Below are positions 32,967 through 43,016 of a stretch of DNA of 64,000 nucleotides, in pieces. The stretch comes from Branchiostoma floridae (Eukaryota; Chordata; Leptocardii; Amphioxiformes; Branchiostomatidae). Numbering within the stretch: the stretch's first letter is position 1; every line of letters begins with the position of its first letter. The translations under genes and the position numbers were made by a program. The stretch lies in contig NC_049989.1 of the NCBI RefSeq assembly GCF_000003815.2, forward strand, positions 17,306,287 through 17,370,286. Reading direction: 5' to 3'. The notes below the pieces were generated by a model. The model was not told where the DNA came from and searched no databases. It was given only the letters and a program-made list of their open reading frames with translations.

Positions 32967-33018
32967 ATGTAAGTCGGGGATATTTGGTGCCTTGTATATA
33001 GTCACGCACAATTTTTGC

Positions 33019-33089
33019 TGATACTAGCAGAGGTGGCAAAATGCCTTGCCTATTTGCACACCACAAGGGTCCTTCATAATGACTTGAAG
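33019..33089 (+). pseudogene. KIN3: end of kinase exon 2
   Basis: The frame reads AEVAKCLAYLHTTRVLHNDLK and meets a GT donor at 33090, the same position and sequence as in KIN1 and KIN4. The rest of exon 2 is missing upstream, replaced by a retrotransposon tail. The intron that follows resembles those of KIN2 and KIN4. Confidence 0.85.
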
Positions 33090-33751
33090 GTGGGCATGAC
33101 CTAAATTTAAAAAAAAATCATATTTACTCTCACCTTATTTGACAAGAGGGCAATATATATTTAACAATCCAAGATATATGTATATCCAAGAGGTACTGTC
33201 AGAGGAGCTTGAGTGCCAGAAAACTTTGCATCATTTTATCTCAACCTCTGCTTTGAGATTTTCAATTGCAGTTTTACAGTGGCTGTAAATCAGGGGAGGG
33301 GGGGGGGTCAAACTAGCTTCATGCTATGCACCAAATTTTGATACTTTAGTCTATAATTTTATTTGGGTATTATTTTCCTTTTTTGCATTAACACGATGGG
33401 GGTGGGGTTTGAACAGACTTTTGCCTGCATTCAGCCATGACAGTGTCTTGTTGGGCAAATTAATTCATAAAAGTCATTAAAGCTGTGTATCCTACCGTAC
33501 AAATTTCAATCTTTACTTTAGGAACGTTTCGTTGTGGTCTTGAACTGACATCCAGTTGAAAACTCCTTCTGTCTGTGTACACATTATTAAATACATTACT
33601 GTGACGATGGCAAGATATTAATCAATGATACGCCTAAAAGCTCACTGCTAATAAGTTGTAAAGAAAAGCCTTCTGTAAACAAAAACAGGAGAGAATGTGA
33701 ACTTGTGAAATACTGTTTTTAAAATGTTGCATTGGCAACTTCTGAATCAAA

Positions 33752-33840
33752 ACCATAATCATTGATTTTAGCTAAGCCTGTAAGACTGACCAGTGTCATT
33801 CGCCAGGCACATGGTATCGACTGGTACTTCCAGGCACATG
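33752..33840 (+). pseudogene. KIN3: shredded kinase exon 3 remnant
   Basis: The text 'aaaaccataatcattgattttagctaagcctgtaagactgaccagtgtcattcgcca' aligns with KIN4 exon 3 around the DFG motif, but with deletions and a stop in place of the glycine region. The acceptor and first codons are gone. The sequence is then replaced by the FLYWCH region. Confidence 0.75.
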
Positions 33841-33869
33841 GCATTGACGGGTCCTTCCACTTCCAGGTG

Positions 33870-34323
33870 GATGGATCCTTCGTGGTACCGGACCCGAACT
33901 GCAACGTTTAGGAAGCCGTCAGGGATGTCAGCGTTGAGGACAACCTTCCAGACGACGAATGAGGCTAGTTAACCTTCTTGCTGATCGATGCTGGGACAAA
34001 GAAGGGACGCTCGTAGCTGGCGGATTTTTATGGGTACTCCTACACCGTCAAAGAGACGACGAGGCCCTACGCCATATACTGTTCCCGTAAGAAGACCGGA
34101 GACAAATGCCCTACCACAGTGATAGAGCGAGCCGGGGTGTATCGGAAGGGCAACGACAGGCGTGACCACCCGCCAGAGATGAATGCGGCCACCAACTTGC
34201 GCATCAAGGTCAAGGTACGGAAGAGTGCTGTACAGAACCTTTTCCATTCCACGACCTCAATCGTCGAGGAGGAGGTGATGGAGGAAGTAGATGTACAGGC
34301 GCCGAACACAAGCATCCCAAACA
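33870..34323 (+). pseudogene. FLYWCH zinc-finger exon (copy 1)
   Basis: Read with a frame change, the exon gives an acidic lead (SVEDNLPDDE), then FLLIDAGTKKGRSQLADFYG, YSYTVKETTRPYAIYCSRKK, DKCPTTVIERAGVYRKGNDR and DHPPE. The order F...G...YSY...Y..C......C...V......H matches a FLYWCH C2H2-type zinc finger, often found before MULE transposase domains or in regulators derived from them. Candidate donors are gtacgg near 34216 or gttaag at 34324. Stops at the front indicate decay. A homologous exon pair exists at 61083-61537. Confidence 0.7.
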
Positions 34324-34489
34324 TGTTAAGTCATTTTTGTTTATAGAAAGAACATAGTGCACTTAGGAATCAAAACAAGACTGCACTAAGGAATCTAAGC
34401 ATACTAACTCTACCTTATTTTACCTTTTGCATATCATTCAGTATGAGTTAAAGAATTTTTTGCTTCCTTGTGCATGGCGAACAAACGTA

Positions 34490-34803
34490 GGCAGGAGCTG
34501 CGCCCACAGAAACCCACTATGCTCGACTTCGATCTGAAGGAGCAGCACCTCCCAGATGGTTTCTTCAAGGCGGACATCAGGTTTGACGGGCACAGACACC
34601 TTGTCTTCACCACCGATCAGCAGCTAAAGCTGCTATCGACGGCGAAGACATGGTACATAGATAGAACGTTAAAGGTGGTAGGGACGTCCGTTTTACCAGC
34701 TCTTTGGCATCCATGCGTTCGTCAGGGAAGATGAGAACGAGAAACAATTCCCCCTGGCATTGGTGTTCGAGTCGAGTAAAGACAAAAAGGACTACAAGAA
34801 GGT
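34490..34803 (+). pseudogene. MULE transposase-like fragment
   Basis: The frame includes LKLLSTAKTWYIDRTLKVV and, after a one-base shift near 34682, RPFYQLFGIHAFVREDENEK then QFPLALVFESSKDKKDYKKV. 'WYIDGTFKVV..PF.QL..IHAFV......PL...L.S....DY..V' is the conserved start of the MULE (Mutator-like) transposase domain found in FLYWCH-MULE proteins. The first catalytic Asp is present in YIDRT. The fragment ends at a GT (34804). It is broken by the frameshift. With the preceding FLYWCH exon this forms the standard domain order of a Mutator-like element or a gene derived from one. Confidence 0.75.
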
Positions 34804-35095
34804 ATAAATGTTTTACTTTGTGCAATTTGAACGTTCGGGACTCGGTACTGTGAGATTCTCGGAGTAGAATAGGAATTCCCGGGTACGCCGGTCAAGGAGT
34901 TCCATGGGGTGGTGTACAGCTATAGCCATCTTGTTATCCTGTACATTAAGTATTACCATAAATGTTCTTGCCAGTCTTCGAAATTTCAAATATTCAAAGG
35001 AAAAATTAATCTGAATTGGTTCCTTATGATAATGTATCATCTTTGATTAGTTATTATCATCTTATTGATAATTCTGACACTTAATGTACTTGTAG

Positions 35096-35430
35096 GTGCA
35101 AACAACTACATGTACTACGTGGCGGTGAAGGAGATGCTACCTACGGCTCGCCCTGACCTGCAGTGGGAGGCGACTCTCCTGGTTAGAGTTTGCCACAAGC
35201 AGTGGTTTCCCTTTGGTTTCGGTTTGAGCCTGGATGTGGCAGCACCCTATCTAGTGCAGGAGTTCGTCTCCTGAAAAGCAGTCTCGGTGAACGCCGTGAC
35301 ACTACTGACTGCCAGCAACGATCCAGCCATGCTCCTCCCCAAGACCTACCAGTTTGTGGGGATACTAGTAGAGGCGGCAAAATGCCTTGACTATTTGAGC
35401 GCCACAATGATTCTGCATAATGACTTGAAG
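35096..35430 (+). pseudogene. KIN4 exon 2 with a premature TGA
   Basis: A 335-bp exon with the same boundaries as KIN1 exon 2. It encodes GANNYMYYVAVKEMLP (ATP lysine in VAVK), LQWEATLLVRVCHKQWFPFG, FLVQEFVS-like LVQEFVS, then an in-frame TGA (35272-35274) where KIN1 has a cysteine TGT, and continues to HNDLK. Apart from the stop, the frame is open for its entire length, so inactivation is recent. No exon 1 was found; the MULE fragment lies just upstream. Confidence 0.88.
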
Positions 35431-36060
35431 GTGGGCATGATTTGGTATTTCAAAGAAATCATCGTTGTTATTTTACAAGATAACGAATAGGTACTGTCAG
35501 AGGAGCTTGCGTGACTGGAAACATTACTACCGTAACAGTTTTCTATCCAACCTCTGCTTGGAGATTTTCAATTGCAGTTTAGCATTGGATACAGTTTAGG
35601 GAGACAAACTAGCTTCAGGCTATGCACCAATGTGGATAAGTCTATAAATTGATATGGTATCATTTTCATTTTTGAATTGATAAGATGGGTTGGGGTAGGA
35701 TAGACTTTGCCTGCATTCAGCCATGACATTGTCTTGATGGGCAAATTCAGTCATAAAATTCCTTTCAGCTGTGTATTTTACAATAAAATTTTAAACATTA
35801 ACTTTGCATTGGGAACTTTTGACTGTGGTCATGAACTGAAATCCGGTTGGACACAGCTTCTGTCTGTGTACATATTACCAAATTACTGTGACGATGGCAA
35901 GATAATCATCGATACACCTAAATCAGACTGCTAATAGTTTGTAAGGCAAGGCCTTCTGAAAACATCAAAATGAGAGAATTTGAACTTGTTAAATGCTGTT
36001 TAAAATGTTTCCTTTGCAACTTCTCAATATCAATGACGTTATCGTTTTTTATTGTTTCAG

Positions 36061-36320
36061 AATGACCATGTGATGGTATCAACAGGGATGGCATCAAGGC
36101 CAAAATCATTGATTTCAGCTCTGCCTGTTTGCTGGACCGACCAGTGTCGTTCGCCATACCAGGGGACATGTCCACCCATGTTACCCCACACGTGGCCAGA
36201 GGCGGGAAAGTCACCTGCTACTCTGATGTCTTCAGCTATGAAAAACTGGCTGGAGATGTTAAGAAGGCCATGAAGACGGGACGCCTGCTAATGCTGCTGA
36301 AACTGCTACAAATATGCTGA
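36061..36320 (+). pseudogene. KIN4 exon 3 with a frameshift and DFG to DFS
   Basis: It follows the acceptor TATTGTTTCAG, begins NDHVMV, then loses bases near 36085 relative to KIN2. In the shifted frame it reads AKIIDFSSACLLDRPVSFAI, STHVTPHVARGGKV and YSDVFSYEKLAGDVKKAM, then ends early at TGA 36318-36320, short of the C-lobe. DFG is DFS and APE is TPH, so the protein would be inactive even without the shift. Confidence 0.85.
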
Positions 36321-37296
36321 CAAGATTGACCATGTCTTCATCACTGGGCCAAACAAAGCATTCCCATGAGAGGGATGACATGCAGAAATATGTCACGCAG
36401 TTTTCTTCAAAGGCATGGCCAACTGTCAGAAGAACAAAAAGGAACTCACCAGCTTTAAGGAGAAAAGATGGAAAGAATGTCAAGTGCAGGGGCTGCTACG
36501 TCAGATACAGAGATATGTCTGTTGTTTAATAGACGCCCTACGGACAGGATCATAAGAGCTTTCCCTGCCAGAAATCCTACTCAACACGGCGACCACCGCA
36601 ATGCAGCTGCTAAGAAAGTCAAGCAAAGCATTGAGCAGGTTTGGCAGGAACAAAATAATGACGTCATTGTACATCTGGGTACCCGAGAGTCCGACAGGAA
36701 ATAAGAAGAACGCAGAAAGGCGCTGAACTATGAAACAAGAGCAGGTGCAAAGAGGAGCCAAGACAAAGAGCACCCAAGGAGGCCATGGGAAGGTGTAATA
36801 AGAAACAAGTCAAAGAGTTGGCGCACTAGTGGGGAACCTGGGACTGGGAGGAGATGTAAAAAGGAGTGATATCCTGACCAGATGGAAAAGAGGTGAGCTG
36901 GAGAGCCTATGCCCTGGTGAAAGTGGTCCACAACAGAAATGAAAAATAATAATAAAAGGGCGAAACTGCTTAGAATGGAGGCCATGGCCACAAATGATAC
37001 ATGATTGGTTGATTCTAGAGGGTATTGATCAACGTACACCGTTTCAAGACACATGGGAATTCTAACTTCCCCAAGCCAAGACCTCGCCGAAGGAAAAAAA
37101 AACGCATTCCAATTTCAGATGTGGCCATGCAAACATCCCGCTCAGCCAAAGACATGAGAAAGAGCCTGGCAATTATGATCAAAGATGGGGAGATACCCAT
37201 AGGGGAAATGGCTGTACCCAAAGAGTTCGAGAAACTAGTTTTTGATGGCGGAGAGTTGAAAGTGAAGACATTCACTGTGGAGCGTATGCAAAGTAC
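36321..37296 (+). pseudogene. Unrecognised decayed coding region
   Basis: Several short plus-strand frames look like broken protein: 36314-36529 (KYVTQFSSKAWPTVRRTKRN), 36468-36704 (NAAAKKVKQSIEQVWQEQNN), and the better preserved 37025-37378 (117 codons). The last has a basic N-terminus (KPRPRRRKKKR), then MRKSLAIMIKDGEIPIGEMA and FDGGELKVKTFTVERMQ, ending at TGA 37376-37378. The R-A repeat begins inside the end of this frame (KFESQWVYDN), and other R-A copies show related 'gttccag..cagtggg'. So this frame may be the 3' coding end of the R-A family. Function unknown. Confidence 0.4.
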
Positions 37297-37718
37297 GAAC
37301 AAGTTCGAGAGCCAGTGGGTATATGATAACATGTATTCAAAATCATTAAAATTTGAATTAAACATCAAATCCATATGAGAACACGTGACAAAAGTGAATT
37401 TAAAGACAAAATCATTACCATTGGTGTGTCATTTATTTCTAACTGACTTTCGCGTGCGGTTGCGTTATATTTTTACAATATGTTCTCCCAACCAAAGCAT
37501 AGCTCTCACGAACGAAGGTGGTTCAGCATCAACCGGACAACATGCCGGACAGACATCAGTGCCAGTTTGGAGAACGGCCTGACCATGGTCGTTTTTTTTT
37601 CTGCTGGAGATGGACCGGTCGTAATCTCGAATTGCAGGTCATAATGAAGAGGTGGCAGGAAACAAAGACGTGCAGAAACTCGGCATCACGTAAGATTTTT
37701 TTATCGATATCCTTTTAG
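37297..37718 (+). repeat. R-A dispersed repeat, copy B
   Basis: Shares the ordered landmarks of copy A without interruption: 'gaacacgtgacaaaagtgaatttaaagacaaaat', 'ggtgtcatttattt', 'cgcgtgcggttgcg', 'aaccggacaacatgccgg', 'ccagtttggagaac', 'ggcaggaaacaaagacgtgcag', end 'atccttttag'. It gives the reference length of about 420 bp. Confidence 0.75.
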
Positions 37719-37871
37719 AGATTAATTACCTGACTACACATCTTTAAGGCTGACTAGAATACGCTCCAGACCAAGGTGAACAACCTCGAGGAGTGGTCCA
37801 GAAGGAACTTCGCCATCATTTCTGGACCACCTGAGTCACCTGACGAGCGGATATCGCCAAGTTCTACTCAT

Positions 37872-38975
37872 ACCGGTGTGACAGCGTTCTCGCCCCCCGT
37901 GATCTCGCCCCCCCGGGGCGAAATCACTAGCGATCTCGCCCTCCCCGGCTAGTGATCTCGCCCCCCTACCTCGCCCCCCTTTAGCGATTTCGCCCCCCCC
38001 CCCCAAAAAAACGGGTTTACATGACATTTTAGAAGTTGATTGGTATAAATCACAAAATGTAGTTTCAGAATGATATAAGTACACGAGTTTGATACATAAC
38101 TCCATTCATAGTATCAATATTAACGTAATTACATGGTAATAAGATAGTTGAACTTGTTTCAGACAAGGAGGGTTTGGTCCCTTGTATTCCCATTATTGCA
38201 TATACCTGAGTCTTGACATAAGATGTATTTCATTGTATTCACCTGTCCTCAAGCAGCCTATATATCTCCAATATGAAGTCTCTACAATGAAGTGACCACA
38301 AAAGAATTATGTAATGTCTTTATTGATTATGCAAATATTAGGTATTAATTAGAATAACGCACATTTTGGTATATGCACCTGGCCAAGGGATATCTTTACC
38401 TCCAACATGACTGTCTTTTCTAGTATTTAGGAACTGATGCATTTACCCGTGTTTCTTAAGACAGGTACTTTTACCAGTGTTTGTGTAGCATTTAGCAACA
38501 GCTATATCAACTTGCGCGTAGATAGTGTTTATAATGAGAAACTATTATTCACGTGTGTTTTTGTTAGTGCTTTGGAAATGTTTCCAGCACAAGAAAGAAA
38601 ACACTGTGACAAATTGAAAACATATAGCTGACGTATTCCGTACCATAGACGGTGTTGATTATACGTTCGCAGTAGCACTGTTTTATGCCACCTCAGCTGC
38701 AAAAATTGTCTTTTTTCATTTCAATGTCATGTTTGCACCGAACAATATAATATCGACTTTCGAGGTATGACATCTTACGGTACGGTAATAAGGTGCCATA
38801 TAGGTACCAGGTAACACACCATATACGTTACTCCCCAGGTGCAGTATAGTACCAGGTAGCGCACCTGTAATATGTAGTAGCCAGCTGCTCTGGGGGGGGG
38901 GGCGAAAACGCTAAAGGGGGGCGAAAACGCTAGTGATCTCGATCGCCGGGGGGGCGAGATCGCTGTCACACCGGT
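37872..38975. mobile_element. 1.1-kb TIR element with C/G-run ends
   Basis: The left end ACCGGTGTGACAGCG(ttctcgcccccc) is mirrored by the right end (ggggggcgagat)CGCTGTCACACCGGT. Next to each terminus are runs of C (left) or G (right) interspersed with gatctcg/cgagatc and gcgaaa/tttcgc words, so each end can form hairpins and G-quadruplexes. The middle is AT-rich without a coding frame. No clear target duplication was seen, so the superfamily is not assigned. Confidence 0.82.
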
Positions 38976-39323
38976 CACAATTACCCCTTCAGAGATTACT
39001 GCCGATGAGAAGATGTGCTACTCCAAGAAGAACAGAACACTACCCCAACCTCCAAACGCCAGGATAGAGTATCTAGCATACCGCCCCATCCCTTACCCGA
39101 CATGGCCCGACCTCATGACACACAAAAAAACTGAACGACAAACACTTATCTGGCAAAGCCACCTTTTCAGAACACCTTGTGCGCTTCATTGGGTATAGAT
39201 GCTGTAATAATGACAATAAATGGGACAAAAGAAATCCAGTAGAGAAAGCCTGGGTGACAGTACGAGATGTCACCATACATTTGGAAGCAACGTTACATTG
39301 GCATGTGAAGAGAAGGGGCTCCA

Positions 39324-39376
39324 CGAGCAACCTCCATGGAGGAGCTCCACAGGGCTCCTCCATGGAGGTTGCTCTT
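39324..39376. repeat. Terminal hairpin of the 3-kb element (left)
   Basis: gagcaacctccatggaggagct and its mirror agcctcctccatggaggttgctc face each other within about 50 bp. A matching hairpin sits at the right end (about 42241-42293). Each contains two ccatgg palindromes. Confidence 0.85.
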
Positions 39377-39636
39377 GCAGACCTCTAGCTCCACGGAGCG
39401 GGCTCTACGCACTCATGAATGCAAACACTTGGTTCTCGTCACCTTCATGAATTAAAAAAAAAAAACTCAATGGAGAAGCTTCTCTCGTAGAAGAAAAACA
39501 AACGGGGACGTTCTGAACTAGCACCTTAAACAAATTGTTGGCAGGGCTCTATGGAGATATCGTAAATGACAAAGATACACAGAACGGAGAGCAGAGCAAG
39601 CAACCTCTACAAACTATGAATGTAAACATACTGTTA

Positions 39637-40363
39637 ACAACAAACACACAGAGCCGATAGCTGATCGAGCAGCTCCACGGGCTATATGAATGTAAACACT
39701 TGGTTCACGTCACCATCAACAAATCGGTGTTTAGGGCTCTATACAGGGATACTGTAAACAACAAACACACAGAGCCGATAGCTGATCAAGCAGCTCCACG
39801 GGCTATATGAATGTAAACACTTGGTTCACGTCACCATCAACAAATCGGTGTTTAGGGCTCTATACAGGGATACTGTAAACAACAAACACACGGAGCCGAT
39901 AGCTGATCAAGCAGCTCCACGGGCTATATGAATGTAAACACTTGGTTCACGTCACCATCAACAAATCGGTGTTTAGGGCTCTATACAGGGATACTGTAAA
40001 CAACAAACACACAGAGCCGATAGCTGATCAAGCAGCTCCACGGGCTATATGAATGTAAACACTTGGTTCACGTCACCATCAACAAATCGGTGTTTAGGGC
40101 TCTATACAGGGATACTGTAAACAACAAACACACGGAGCCGATAGCTGATCGAGCAGCTCCACGGGCTATATGAATGTAAACACTTGGTTCACGTCACCAT
40201 CAACAAATCGGTGTTTAGGGCTCTATACAGGCATACTGTAAAACAAAACACACGGAGCCGATAGCTGATCAAGCAGCTCCACGGGCTATATGAATGTAAA
40301 CACCTGGTTCACGTCACCGTCAACAAATCGGTGTTTAGGGCTCTATACAGGGATACTTCCAGC
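39637..40363. repeat. Six tandem 121-bp repeats
   Basis: The marker agctccacgggctatatgaa recurs at 39671, 39792, 39913, 40034, 40155 and 40275, i.e. every 121 bp (the last step is 120). The copies differ at only a few positions, such as gatcgagc/gatcaagc and acagag/acggag, which implies recent expansion. Inverted copies lie at 41967-42150 near the other end of the same element. Confidence 0.95.
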
Positions 40364-40500
40364 TTTCTTTGCGAGAGCGACAAACAATTCACCGATTGCT
40401 TCATTCAATGAACGGGTTGTTTTAATTTGCCATGAAAGGGAAAAATCATTGTTACAGTAGTGTTTGTGTCTGTGAGTGTGGCGGGAAGGGGGTGGTTTGT

Positions 40501-40637
40501 ACTCTCCAACCAGAGGTTGGTGGGGAAAATCGTGACCTATTCCTATCATATTTTTTTCGACCGGCCTTCCCACCGGTCGAAAAAAAATATGATAGGAATA
40601 GGTCACGATTTTTCCCACCAACCTCTGCTTGGAGAGT
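40501..40637. repeat. 137-bp near-perfect palindrome
   Basis: The arms are about 64 bp (40501-40564 and 40574-40637) around a 9-bp centre (ccttcccac). The arm includes ctctccaaccagaggttgg, aatcgtgacctattcctatc and tttttttcgaccgg. The arms match apart from a few bases (ccaac/ccaag type). A partner-like sequence with the same ctctccaagca word appears near 41055 and, inverted, near 41172, framing another weak palindrome. Confidence 0.93.
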
Positions 40638-41966
40638 AGGTGGTTTGTGGAATATGATTTCTTGAAGGTGAAGCAAACATGTACCATGTCTGTCTTAACA
40701 GGGGTGTATTCAGGAAATATTTGCGGAATTCATACGAGCTCTAAGGATCGTATGGATTCCGTAAAACTCATATGAATTAAGTCAGATTCGTGTGTTTCTT
40801 TAATCTCCAAGCAGATCCTACAATGGCCGATAAGGTTAATAAGTACCAAACTCAGACGAAGGAGTGTAGTGAGCACAAAAGGTGTCTTTTGCCTGAATTG
40901 TGAGGAGCTTACAAACTCGTGTTCAATATTAAAACCTTTGAGATTAATATTGAATCAATACTAGTAGTCAAAGATAGTTTGCGCAAAGTATACTTTGACA
41001 TTACTCTTTCCACGGAGTTTTTATCATTTTTGCTCTACCAGACTACATGACCCACTCTCCAAGCAAGCATGTACAGGTTGATAGACTCTTCAACATTGTC
41101 AACTTCTCATATGCCGGTAGGACCAGCGGGGTGACCAAAAGTGACCTTTGGGCTGGTCACACTTTACTTCACCAACATCTGCTTGGAAAGTTATACGCCA
41201 GTCAGCCAGCTGCTTCCGGCGTCAGTGTCCTGGCGTGGTAAGGTCGCGCTCTGGGGCGATTTCGGATTAGCACGGAGGTGCGAACTTTCAGCTTTCCTGG
41301 CGAGAGCCAACAAACCGCTTCATTCAATGAATGGGTTGTTTTGATTTCTTCTCAGACAACAAGAACTTTCTTTGAGATTAGGATTACGGAATTCATACGA
41401 ACTCTACTAATCGTAAATATATCGTGTGCATTTCGCAAACCTCTTTTGAATTCAAATCCGTGTGTTGTTTGGTAATGAGTCGTTTAAAATAACTATAAAT
41501 TCGTACATATTCCATTAAACTCTTATGAAAGCCGTTATATTCTTATAAAAACAGGCACCCCTGGCTTTGGAGGTCTCCTCATAACAGGTTTAAATTTGAA
41601 GCCATATGTGGTTTTTTTTTTCGTAGTGGACCAACAGATCTCTACAAACTTGTCACAGGGCTGAAGTAAACCAAGGAGGTTAAACCTCCTTGAGTAAACC
41701 AATAACAGCTATTAGCATGAAGGTGCAAAGTTTCCTCATTCTTTACAATGGCAAACAAACAAGTATCTATTCTCCTAGCAGAGGTTGGGTCACCACGTGA
41801 AGGGAGCGAACCGATAAATTCCGACTACTTTTCCCAACTCACCATTCTGTGACCAAAAATCCGCTTGAAGAAAAAATTATTCACTTTCTTGGGTAATTCA
41901 ATGGTACGTTAGGTAATGAGTATTGATTTTTCCGCATGATATGTAACCTCCTTGTTTATATTCATA

Positions 41967-42160
41967 GTGCGTAGAGGTGCTCGGTCAGCTATCGGCTCTG
42001 TGTGTTTGTTGTTTACAGTATCTCTGTATGGAGCCCTAAACACCGATTTGTTGATGGTGACGTGAACCAAGTGTTTACATTCATATAGCCCGTGGAGCTG
42101 CTTGATCAGCTATCGGCTCCGTGTGTTTGTTGTTTACAGTACCCCTGTATAGAGCCCTAA
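41967..42160 (-). repeat. Inverted copies of the 121-bp repeat
   Basis: Sequence such as gtttacagtatctctgtatg and gatttgttgatggtgacgtg is the reverse complement of the 39.6-40.4 kb units. About one and a half copies are present and somewhat diverged, forming the inner part of the right TIR. Confidence 0.88.
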
Positions 42161-42312
42161 ACACCGTCATGAAGGTGACGAGAACTAAGTGTTTGCATTC
42201 ATGAGTGCGTAGAGCCCGTTTCGTGGAGCTGGAGGGCTGTACGAGCAACCTCCATGGAGGTGCTCTGTAGAGCTCCTCCATGGAGGTTGCTCGTGCAGCC
42301 CCTATTGCATGT

Positions 42313-42540
42313 GAATCGGACTGGACAGTGAACGTTAATGGTTAAAATGTGGGCGCCATCCTATTTTGGGAAGCGAGATGGGGGCGGAAGTGAATGCCCG
42401 GTGATTTCAATACAACTCCAATACAACTCTGTATAGACGGAGTATGTCATTTTTAAGATCAACAGGGCTGTAATTAACATATGGGATCACGTGCACGCAA
42501 AATGGATTTGTGCACATAAAATTTCTGACTGAACTTGCTC
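42313..42540 (+). repeat. Direct repeat left of the RecQ-like region
   Basis: gaatcggactgg, cgttaatggttaaaatgtgggcg, cctattttgg, aagcgagatggg, gaagtgaatg, atttcaatacaa, ggctgtaatta and gtgcaca appear in the same order at 47233-47456. Divergence looks like 15-20 percent by eye. The two copies bracket 4.7 kb containing the helicase pseudogene. Confidence 0.8.
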
Positions 42541-42818
42541 ATGTAGCTTATTTGTGTTATTAACATAAGGAAACAATGTAACGTTAGTCAGTTATAAGTT
42601 ACATAACTTGTAGATTACATTTTCAGGTGTTATCTTTCCATTGGTTTACATAGTACTTTAATTGAAATCCGGGACAGAGGTGTGTAATCATGCAAATATG
42701 CGTCTATTATTATTCTAAGACATTCGACTTCCTCTAAGTCTATAGTCAAATGAGATGTAGTTGAAATGTTTTAGAGCAGTAGACAAGCGCTCAACTGACG
42801 CTATTAACAATTCTTCAG

Positions 42819-43016
42819 TTGAACTCTCCACCCCTCGAAACGCCCAAATCCCATATCACACTTGTAGAAAACTCCACACTTAACACTCTTATAACAGCTG
42901 AAAAATTAAACAAGGCAATCTCAAACCTAAAGAACAATAAATCTAGTAGCAGTAGGACAGACAACACATTACTAAAGCGCCTCCTGATAAGTTCTGAAGA
43001 TTTTTTACCGATGTGA
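42819..43016 (+). pseudogene. Non-LTR RT fragment (region before RT palm)
   Basis: The frame TLITAEKLNKAISNLKNNKS resembles the 'L...EL..AI..LK..KS.G.D' segment that precedes RT motif 1, and is similar to LITEKELDTAISNLKTKN of the element at 53.4 kb. It is short and isolated. Confidence 0.6.

Larger units (their letters stand above)
39310..42306. mobile_element. ~3.0-kb long-TIR element, Mutator-like, with 9-bp target duplication
   Basis: GCATGTGAA occurs at 39301-39309 and 42307-42315 on either side of an element whose ends are inverted repeats of about 150 bp (aggggct.cacgagcaacctccatggagg at each end, continuing through cgggctctacgcactcatgaatgcaaacactt). Joining the flanks across the element gives aacgttacattg-gcatgtgaatcggactgg, which matches an uninterrupted related site at 47210-47243. 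Long TIRs and a 9-bp duplication suit the Mutator superfamily. Inside are six head-to-tail 121-bp repeats, one or two inverted ones at the right, a 137-bp palindrome, and no transposase. Confidence 0.85.

Noticed and set aside
37872-38975. Target-site duplication for the C/G-run element
   Set aside because: Flanks (tactcat and cacaatt) do not match at any length checked.
39637-40363. Regular repeats considered as a CRISPR array
   Set aside because: The 121-bp units are contiguous and nearly identical with no unique spacers, and the DNA is eukaryotic.
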